A DNA stretch of 64,000 nucleotides from Paraburkholderia sabiae (GTDB lineage: Bacteria > Pseudomonadota > Gammaproteobacteria > Burkholderiales > Burkholderiaceae): contig NZ_CP125295.1 of the NCBI RefSeq assembly GCF_030412785.1, forward strand, positions 248,001-312,000, in the 5' to 3' direction. The position numbers and the translations under genes are program-made. Positions 58,116-64,000 of the stretch are shown one piece after another. Every line of letters starts with the position of its first letter. The first letter of the stretch is position 1. The notes beneath the pieces are model-generated. The model saw nothing but the letters and a program-made list of their open reading frames with translations, did not search any database and had not been told where the DNA came from.

Positions 58116-59396
58116 GTGAAGAAACCTATTTATAAAGTCCTCTACGTGCAGGTGATCGTCGCGATCATCATCGGCATTGCGCTGGGGCACTTCTATCCCG
58201 CGCTCGCCACCGACATGAAGCCGCTCGGCGACGCGTTCATCAAGCTCATCAAGATGGTGATCGGGCCGATCATCTTCTGTACTGTCGTGACGGGTATCGC
58301 CGGCATGGAAGACATGAAGAAGGTCGGACGCGTCGGCGGCAAGGCGCTGCTGTACTTCGAAATCGTCTCGACGTTCGCGCTGATTCTCGGGCTCGCCGCG
58401 ACGCACCTGCTGCGTCCGGGCGTCGGCTTCAACGTCGATCCCGCGACGCTCAACGGCAAGGAAGTCGCGTCGTTCGCTGCGAAAGCGCACGGCCAGTCGA
58501 CGGTCGACTTCCTGATGCACATCATCCCGGACACGCTGGTGTCGTCGTTCGCGCAAGGCGAAATCCTGCAGATCCTGCTGATCGCGCTGCTGTTCGGCGC
58601 GGTGCTCACGCATGTGGGTGAGCGCGGCAAGCCGGTGACGAGCTTCATCGAAAGCCTGTCGAGCATCCTGTTCGGCATGGTCGGCATCATCACGAAGCTC
58701 GCGCCGATCGGTGCGTTCGGCGCAATGGCGTTCACCATCGGCAAGTACGGCATCGGCTCGCTGATCCCGATGCTCAAGCTGATCGGCACGTTCTATCTGA
58801 CGTCGATCGTGTTCGTCGTGGTGGTGCTCGGCATCATCGCGCGCATGGTGGGCTTCAACATCCTGCGCTTCGTCGCGTACATCAAGGAAGAGATGCTGAT
58901 CGTGCTGGGCACGTCGTCGTCGGAAGCGGCGCTGCCGCAACTGATGCTGAAGCTCGAAAAGCTCGGCTGCTCGCGCTCGGTGGTCGGCCTCGTCGTGCCG
59001 ACGGGTTACTCGTTCAACCTCGACGGCACCAACATCTACATGACGATGGCCGTGCTGTTCATCGCGCAGGCAACGAACACCGACCTGACGTGGGGCCAGC
59101 AGCTGACCCTGCTCGCGGTGACGATGCTGACGTCGAAGGGCGCAAGCGGTGTGACGGGCGCAGGCTTCATCACGCTGGCCGCGACGCTCGCCGTCGTGCC
59201 GACGATCCCGCTGTCGGGCATGGTGCTGATTCTCGGCATCGATCGCTTCATGAGCGAATGCCGCGCGCTGACGAACATCGTCGGCAACGGCGTGGCGACG
59301 GTTGTCGTGTCGGCATGGGAAAAGGAACTGGATCGCTCGAAGCTGCGCGCTGCGCTGAGTCGCGATGTATCCGTTACCGAAACGGCCGAGGTCTGA
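58116..59396 (+). CDS. dctA: C4-dicarboxylate:cation symporter DctA
   Basis: Inner-membrane importer of succinate, fumarate, malate and related acids. 426 residues from GTG 58116, with CAGGA 8-13 bp upstream. DAACS family marks: [27 protein letters not shown], the Ser-rich [12 protein letters not shown] re-entrant loop (about 270), and the [20 protein letters not shown] helix. The C-terminal SVTETAEV tail is cytoplasmic. Together with the sigma-54 promoter and the leader peptide upstream, it belongs to the dctA-dctB-dctD locus; dctB starts 4 bp after its stop. Confidence 0.96.
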   Translation: MKKPIYKVLYVQVIVAIIIGIALGHFYPALATDMKPLGDAFIKLIKMVIGPIIFCTVVTGIAGMEDMKKVGRVGGKALLYFEIVSTFALILGLAATHLLRPGVGFNVDPATLNGKEVASFAAKAHGQSTVDFLMHIIPDTLVSSFAQGEILQILLIALLFGAVLTHVGERGKPVTSFIESLSSILFGMVGIITKLAPIGAFGAMAFTIGKYGIGSLIPMLKLIGTFYLTSIVFVVVVLGIIARMVGFNILRFVAYIKEEMLIVLGTSSSEAALPQLMLKLEKLGCSRSVVGLVVPTGYSFNLDGTNIYMTMAVLFIAQATNTDLTWGQQLTLLAVTMLTSKGASGVTGAGFITLAATLAVVPTIPLSGMVLILGIDRFMSECRALTNIVGNGVATVVVSAWEKELDRSKLRAALSRDVSVTETAEV

Positions 59397-59399
59397 GCC

Positions 59400-61424
59400 A
59401 TGAAAGCGGCGCCGCGGCAACATGGCGCGGCGCCGCTTGCTACGAATGCGGCGGAAGCGCTCGACGCGTTCGACGATGAGGAGCGATATGCCACAATAGG
59501 CGATCCTCATCGAACGAATTCCACCATCGTGACGCGCCGCCTGCTGATCCTGTTTGCGCTTGTCGCCGGGCTCGTGGCGGCCTGCGGACTCACGTGGACC
59601 ATCACGTGGCAGCACGGTATCGACACGCTGCGGCGCAACGCTGCAGTGCGCGCGGACCGCACCACTGCCACGCTCAAGAGCACGCTCGAACGCTACGAGT
59701 CGCTGCCTTATCTGCTCGGCGAACATCCTCTCGTGCAGGATGTGCTCGTCGATCCCGACGCGAGCAATGTCGCTCGCGCCAATCAATATCTCGCTGATCT
59801 GAACCGCCGCGCTCGCGCGAATGTCGCGTATCTCGTGACGGCGTCGGGCCGCTGCGTGGCCGCGAGCAACTTCGATCAGCCCGACAGCTTCATCGGCCAG
59901 GAGTATCTGTTCCGGCCGTATTTTGTCGAAGCGATCAAAGGCAAGGTGGGGCGCTTCTTCGGTATCGGCACGACCTCGCTCGATCCCGGTTACTACATCT
60001 CGCAGCCGGTGCGCCGCGACGGAAAGATCGTCGGCGTGGCTGTGGTCAAGCTGAATCTCGAATGGTTCCAGGGCGCCGATGCGTCCGAGCCGATGATCGT
60101 CACCGACGATCACGGCGTGATCTTTCTGTCGTCGGTGCCCGCGTGGAAGTACCACACGGTCAAGCCGCTTACAAGCGACGTGATCGCGTCGATCTACGAC
60201 ACCCGCCAGTACGCCCGCCAGCCGATTGCGCCGCTGCCGATGTCGGTCGTGCGCACGCTCGAAGGCGGCGCGCAGATCGTGCGGATCGGCGGCGGGCGCG
60301 CGGGCAATTACGCGGCGCCGCGTTTTCTCGCGTCGCAACGCGCGCTCGGCGAACCGGACTGGCGCCTCATCACGATGGCGCCCGTCGATCCCGTCAACGC
60401 CGACGCGCGCTACGCGACGATCGTGACGGGCTTCGGCTATGTGTCGCTGTGTCTGTTGCTGTTCTACTGGCGCATGCGCCGCGCGCGCGTGCGCGAAGTG
60501 ATGCGCAGTCGCGCGTTGTTGCAGAAGGCGTATGCGGAACTGAACCAGCGCGTGGCCGAGCGCACGGCGGATCTGTCGCAGGCCAACGAACAGTTGACGA
60601 AAGAGGTCAGCGAGCGCACGCGCGCCGAGCAGGAATTGCGCGACGCGCATGACGAGCTGATTCAGGCCAGCAAGCTCGCCGCGCTCGGCCAGATGGCGGC
60701 GGGTATCACGCATGAACTGAATCAGCCGCTTGCCGCGTTGCGCGGCTTCTCTGACAACACGCGCGTGTTTCTCGAACGCGGCGACCACGAATCCGCGAAG
60801 GAAAATCTCGAAGCGATCGCCGCGCTCACCGAGCGCATGGGCAAGATCACGAATCAGCTGAAGCTGTTTGTGGGACGTGCGCGGCCACGTAACGCGCGCG
60901 CAGGCGTGGCGCGCGCTTTGCGCAATGTGCTGACGCTGTTGCAGAAGCGCTTGCAGGACGTGACGGTCGACGTTTCGTTGAGCGACGAAGGCGCCGCGCC
61001 CGTTCGATTCAATCTCGATATCGACGATCCGAAGCTCGTCGCGCATTGCGACGACTTGCGGCTCGAACAGGTGCTGATCAATCTGCTCGGCAACGCGCTC
61101 GACGCCGTCGCCGGAACGCCTGCGCCGCGCCTCGCGATTAACGTGCAAACGTCGCCGGACTCGCTCGCGATCATCGTGAGCGACAATGGTCCCGGTATTC
61201 CCGACGACGTGCTGCCGCGCCTTTTCGAACCGTTCTTCACGACGAAGGAAATGGGCCAGGGACTCGGCCTCGGCCTCGCGATCTGCTCGTCGATCGCGCG
61301 CGATTGCGGCGGCTCGCTGGCCGCGCGCAACAACGCGCAAGGCGGCGCCGAGTTCGTGCTGACGCTGCGGCGCGCACGCGCTCAGGCGACGGATATTGCG
61401 GACTCCGTGACAACGGGATCCTGA
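59400..61424 (+). CDS. dctB: C4-dicarboxylate sensor histidine kinase DctB
   Basis: 674 residues. Two transmembrane helices (about 45-66 and 342-360) enclose a periplasmic double-PAS/dCACHE sensor (about 70-340). A coiled-coil (about 370-425) leads to the HisKA domain with phospho-acceptor His438 in GITHELNQPLAALRG, then HATPase_c with LLGNALDAV, DNGPGIP and GLGLGLAI. DctB-type kinases sense dicarboxylates and phosphorylate DctD. The N-terminal 40 residues before the first helix are variable, so an internal start is possible. Confidence 0.95.
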   Translation: MKAAPRQHGAAPLATNAAEALDAFDDEERYATIGDPHRTNSTIVTRRLLILFALVAGLVAACGLTWTITWQHGIDTLRRNAAVRADRTTATLKSTLERYESLPYLLGEHPLVQDVLVDPDASNVARANQYLADLNRRARANVAYLVTASGRCVAASNFDQPDSFIGQEYLFRPYFVEAIKGKVGRFFGIGTTSLDPGYYISQPVRRDGKIVGVAVVKLNLEWFQGADASEPMIVTDDHGVIFLSSVPAWKYHTVKPLTSDVIASIYDTRQYARQPIAPLPMSVVRTLEGGAQIVRIGGGRAGNYAAPRFLASQRALGEPDWRLITMAPVDPVNADARYATIVTGFGYVSLCLLLFYWRMRRARVREVMRSRALLQKAYAELNQRVAERTADLSQANEQLTKEVSERTRAEQELRDAHDELIQASKLAALGQMAAGITHELNQPLAALRGFSDNTRVFLERGDHESAKENLEAIAALTERMGKITNQLKLFVGRARPRNARAGVARALRNVLTLLQKRLQDVTVDVSLSDEGAAPVRFNLDIDDPKLVAHCDDLRLEQVLINLLGNALDAVAGTPAPRLAINVQTSPDSLAIIVSDNGPGIPDDVLPRLFEPFFTTKEMGQGLGLGLAICSSIARDCGGSLAARNNAQGGAEFVLTLRRARAQATDIADSVTTGS

Positions 61425-61453
61425 TTCAGAAAGTTTTCAAGGCGGTACGAAAC

Positions 61454-62812
61454 ATGGTGAACAAGGGCTTGCAGGTCCTCTATATCGAAGACGACGAACT
61501 CGTGCGGCGCGCGAGCGTGCAAAGCCTGCAACTCGCGGGTTTCGAAGTGGTCGGGCATGCGTCGGTGGAATCGGCGGCGAAGCTGATTCACGCTGAGTTT
61601 TCCGGCGTGATCGTCAGCGATATCCGTTTGCCCGGCGCGAGCGGCCTCGATCTGCTCGCGCAATGCCGCGAACGCGCGCCCGACGTGCCCGTGATTCTCG
61701 TCACGGGTCACGGCGATATCTCAATGGCCGTGCAGGCGATGCGCGACGGCGCGTACGACTTCATCGAAAAGCCGTTCGCCTCCGAGCGGTTGATCGAAAC
61801 CGTGCGCCGTGCGCTGGAGCGTCGCACGCTGGTGCTCGAAAACCTCGCGTTGCGCCGCGAACTCGCGGGACAGGGCTCGCTCGCGCCGCGCATCATCGGA
61901 CGCAGTCTCGCTATCGAACAGGTTCGCAAGCTGATCGCGAACGTCGCGCCGACGGATGCGTCCGTGCTGATCAACGGCGATACGGGCGCGGGCAAGGAAT
62001 TGATCGCGCGCAGTCTGCATGAACTGTCGCCGCGCCGCGACAAGCCGTTTCTCGCGGTGAACTGCGGCGCGCTGCCCGAGCCGATGTTCGAGTCGGAGAT
62101 GTTCGGCTACGAGCCGGGCGCGTTCACGGGCGCGGCGAAGCGGCGCATCGGCAAGCTGGAGCATGCGTCGGGCGGCACGCTGTTTCTCGACGAGATCGAA
62201 AGCATGCCGCTCGCGCTGCAGGTGAAGCTGCTGCGCGTGCTGCAGGACGGCGTGCTGGAGCGGCTCGGGTCGAATCAACCGATACGCGTCGATTGCCGCA
62301 TCGTCGCGGCGGCGAAGGGCGACATGACCGAGCATGTCACGGCGGGCACATTCCGGCGCGACCTGCTGTACCGGCTGAATGTGGTGACGATCGCGCTGCC
62401 GCCGCTGTCGGAGCGGCGCGAGGACATCGTGCCGTTGTTCGAGCATTTCCTGCTCGATGCCGCCGTGCGATACCAGCGTCCCGCGCCTATTCTCACCGAT
62501 CGTCAGCGCACGAATCTCATGCAGCGCGAATGGCCCGGCAACGTGCGCGAGTTGCGCAACGCGGCGGATCGCTTCGTGCTGGGTGTCGGCGACGACACGG
62601 CGACAGCCACCGCCGACGATGCGCTGACGTCGATTACGCAGCCGCTGAAGGAGCGCGTCGAGCAGTTCGAGCGTGCCGTGATTGCGGAGGCGCTGGAGCA
62701 GACGGGGGGCGCGGTCGCCGTGGCGGCAGACAGGCTGCAGGTCGGCAAGGCGACGCTCTACGAGAAGATCAAACGATACGGCCTGGCGGCGCGGGGGGAA
62801 GGGGAGCGGTGA
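61454..62812 (+). CDS. dctD: Sigma-54 response regulator DctD
   Basis: NtrC-family activator, 452 residues from the ATG at 61454. Receiver domain (about 7-120) with phospho-acceptor Asp56 in VSDIRLPG and Lys in EKPF. AAA+ domain (about 150-390) with Walker A GDTGAGKE, the sigma-54 contact motif GAFTGA, and GTLFLDEIE. The C-terminal Fis-type HTH (about 410-450; [24 protein letters not shown]) binds the enhancer. It is the cognate partner of DctB and of the -24/-12 promoter upstream of dctA. A shorter 5' frame overlaps the end of dctB. Confidence 0.96.
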   Translation: MVNKGLQVLYIEDDELVRRASVQSLQLAGFEVVGHASVESAAKLIHAEFSGVIVSDIRLPGASGLDLLAQCRERAPDVPVILVTGHGDISMAVQAMRDGAYDFIEKPFASERLIETVRRALERRTLVLENLALRRELAGQGSLAPRIIGRSLAIEQVRKLIANVAPTDASVLINGDTGAGKELIARSLHELSPRRDKPFLAVNCGALPEPMFESEMFGYEPGAFTGAAKRRIGKLEHASGGTLFLDEIESMPLALQVKLLRVLQDGVLERLGSNQPIRVDCRIVAAAKGDMTEHVTAGTFRRDLLYRLNVVTIALPPLSERREDIVPLFEHFLLDAAVRYQRPAPILTDRQRTNLMQREWPGNVRELRNAADRFVLGVGDDTATATADDALTSITQPLKERVEQFERAVIAEALEQTGGAVAVAADRLQVGKATLYEKIKRYGLAARGEGER

Positions 62813-62834
62813 GGCGGGATTGAGGCTTTGCCGG

Positions 62835-62876
62835 CGGCGGGTGCGCTGTACGTGGAGTCAGCGCGGAAGCCCGCCG
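62835..62876. terminator. Hairpin between convergent dctD and thioredoxin genes
   Basis: CGGCGGG (62835-62841) pairs with CCCGCCG (62870-62876), with an inner GCGCTG/CAGCGC stem and 10-base loop. There is no T-run, so termination efficiency is uncertain. Confidence 0.4.
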
Positions 62877-62890
62877 TCCGAAGAAAACGG

Positions 62891-63415
62891 TCAGGTCGTG
62901 CCCAGCGCCTTTTCGAGCAGCTGGTCGAGTTCCGCAAACTGCGGCTCACCGACATAGCGCTTCAGCACCTTGCCGTTGCGGTCGATCACGAACGTCGTCG
63001 GCGTCAGCTGGACGTTGCCGAACTGCTTCGCGGCCGAACCGTCGTCCATCGCGACCTTGAACGGCAGACGGCGCGTTTCCGTGTAGTTGGTCACGTACAT
63101 CGGCGCGTCGTAGCTCATTGCGACGGCCACGAACTCGAGCCCCTTGTCCTTGTACCGGTTGTACGTCTGGATCATCTGCGGCATTTCCTTCATGCAGGTG
63201 TCGCAGCTCGTCGCCCAGAAATTGACGAGATAGACCTTGCCTTTCAGATCAGCCGTCGACACTTTCTGGCCGGACAGCAGCGTGAACGTGGCATCGGGCA
63301 CGTGCTGCTGGCTGCCGAACGCGAAGTAGCCCGCAACGGCGATCGCACCGGCGACGACGGCGGCAGCGATATAGCGAATCGGGCTCGAACGCCGGGAAAC
63401 GTTGGTTTGGCTCAT
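62891..63415 (-). CDS. TlpA-like membrane-anchored thioredoxin
   Basis: 174 residues from the ATG at 63413-63415 (MSQTNVSRRS), with an uncleaved N-terminal helix (about 12-33) as membrane anchor. The thioredoxin fold faces the periplasm, active site CDTC (Cys71-Cys74) in NFWATSCDTCMKE, cis-Pro in LTPTTFVIDRNG. TlpA/ResA proteins reduce disulfides for cytochrome c maturation or other periplasmic targets. The partner and substrates are not evident here. It is divergent from the lipoprotein gene at the right edge. Confidence 0.93.
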   Translation of the reverse strand: MSQTNVSRRSSPIRYIAAAVVAGAIAVAGYFAFGSQQHVPDATFTLLSGQKVSTADLKGKVYLVNFWATSCDTCMKEMPQMIQTYNRYKDKGLEFVAVAMSYDAPMYVTNYTETRRLPFKVAMDDGSAAKQFGNVQLTPTTFVIDRNGKVLKRYVGEPQFAELDQLLEKALGTT

Positions 63416-63606
63416 GAACGGGAACCTCGGGGAAACGCGTGGGACGCACGCCGTAAGGTGCTCGAATGCTGCGAGAAAAGCAGCGCGAACGAACGCCTCG
63501 AATAACGTCTCATATTGTAGCGGCAATCTCGTGACGCGGCTTGCGACGCGGTTAAGGCGCGGATAACGGTTTCGCGCTGACCGGCCAGGCGCCAAAGCGG
63601 CGGATA

Positions 63607-64000
63607 ATGGTTCTTTCCGTTGCCTACTTTTCCCTTCGCCGCGTCATGCTTCGTATCGCTATTCGCCCGTTCGTCCGCCGCCGCGCTTCTCCGCTTGCTT
63701 CGTTCCGTTCGCTGATTGTGTTCCTTGTCACCGTGCTGTCGGCCGGCTGGCTGCTCGCCGCCTGCACGCCAACCTACGACTGGCGCACGATCATGAACAA
63801 CGACAACGGCTACACGGTCGACCTGCCCGCGAAACCGACCACCGACGAGCGCAAGATCGACATAGGCGGCACGCCGATGGACATGTCGATGCAAATCGCC
63901 GAGGCGGACGGCGCGGTATTCGCCGTCGGCACGGTGATGCTGCCGAGCGACGACCCGCAGGTGCAGCGCACCGCGCTCGATTTTCTGCGTTCGGGACTCG
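63607..64000 (+). CDS. Lipoprotein, 3' end cut off
   Basis: Reads as MLRIAIRPFVRRRASPLA from the ATG at 63646, with an alternative in-frame ATG at 63607 (used here as the outer limit). The signal peptide carries a lipobox LAAC (Cys at about residue 40 from 63646), so the product is a lipoprotein. The visible mature part (TPTYDWRTIMNNDNGYTVDLPAKPTTDERK and on) is beta-rich and resembles small Burkholderia lipoproteins of unknown function. The frame is open to the right edge. Confidence 0.75.
   Translation, partial: MVLSVAYFSLRRVMLRIAIRPFVRRRASPLASFRSLIVFLVTVLSAGWLLAACTPTYDWRTIMNNDNGYTVDLPAKPTTDERKIDIGGTPMDMSMQIAEADGAVFAVGTVMLPSDDPQVQRTALDFLRSGL

Noticed and set aside
58092..61340. Very long antisense open frame (over 1000 codons) opposite dctA and dctB
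   Set aside because: Rich in Arg, Asp, His, Gln and Ala; the frame is the mirror of strongly biased GC codons in dctAB. No ribosome site or domain.

Overview
The window is about 64 kb of high-GC chromosomal DNA with dense, mostly co-directional genes. Gene content and order (bioA-bioF-bioD, aceK next to a beta carbonic anhydrase, a methionine synthase split into two genes, phaM, lipB-lipA, dctA-dctB-dctD) point to a betaproteobacterium of the Burkholderiaceae, most likely a Paraburkholderia or Caballeronia main chromosome. This assignment rests on family knowledge and not on a database search. I see no insertion sequence, integrase, CRISPR array, rRNA or tRNA. Almost everything is core or near-core genome.

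Layout. 1-3207 (minus): biotin genes bioA-bioF-bioD in a tightly overlapped operon cut by the left edge. 3890-5179: a secreted alpha/beta hydrolase. 5740-12595 (minus): a probable seven-gene run reading MerR/LiuR-like regulator, aceK, carbonic anhydrase, thiolase, short-chain dehydrogenase, acyl-CoA dehydrogenase, YchJ-like protein; it looks like acyl-CoA catabolism coupled to control of the glyoxylate branch point. A metallo-beta-lactamase-fold hydrolase diverges from the regulator. 13.9-21.6 kb: peptide-binding protein, BtuF-like protein, short-chain dehydrogenase, dsbA, SPOR protein, argS and DUF1840. 21.6-25.9 kb: a small Lys-rich exported peptide and the split metH. 26-29.8 kb: DUF3567, a hydrolase with a striking repeat-rich upstream region, a DUF3108 protein and an IclR regulator. 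29.9-36.2 kb (plus): FAH-family enzyme, orphan periplasmic binding protein, crotonase-like protein, PhaM, a di-iron ferritin-like protein and the heptose-phosphate adenylyltransferase. 36.2-38.2 kb (minus): birA-coaX and a small membrane protein. 38.4-42.1 kb (plus): a four-gene Mla/MCE lipid transport operon. 42.1-49.7 kb: VanZ, a thioredoxin-like ferredoxin, a hydrolase, D-Ala-D-Ala carboxypeptidase, DUF493, a LysR regulator, DUF2917, lipB and lipA. 49.9-57.8 kb: a Na/phosphate transporter, then a DeoR regulator divergent from a glycerophosphodiesterase and a complete ABC importer. 58.1-62.8 kb: C4-dicarboxylate transporter dctA with its two-component system dctB-dctD. The right edge has a TlpA-like thioredoxin and a truncated lipoprotein gene.

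The most interesting non-coding region is upstream of dctA (57753-58115). In order it holds a CCGGA array with four copies exactly 8 bp apart, a near-consensus sigma-54 -24/-12 promoter, a very strong Shine-Dalgarno followed by a nine-codon open reading frame (MPEFLFWSF, stop), a 12-bp-pair hairpin, and then the GTG start of dctA. DctD, encoded downstream, carries the GAFTGA motif needed to activate sigma-54 polymerase. I propose that dctA is under both DctBD/sigma-54 control and a translated leader.

Second-tier observations are the perfect 12-bp inverted repeat plus 15-bp tandem duplication in front of the hydrolase gene at 26573-27361, a crotonase-fold protein that lacks both catalytic glutamates, and the GDPD plus ABC importer locus, whose binding protein does not look like UgpB.
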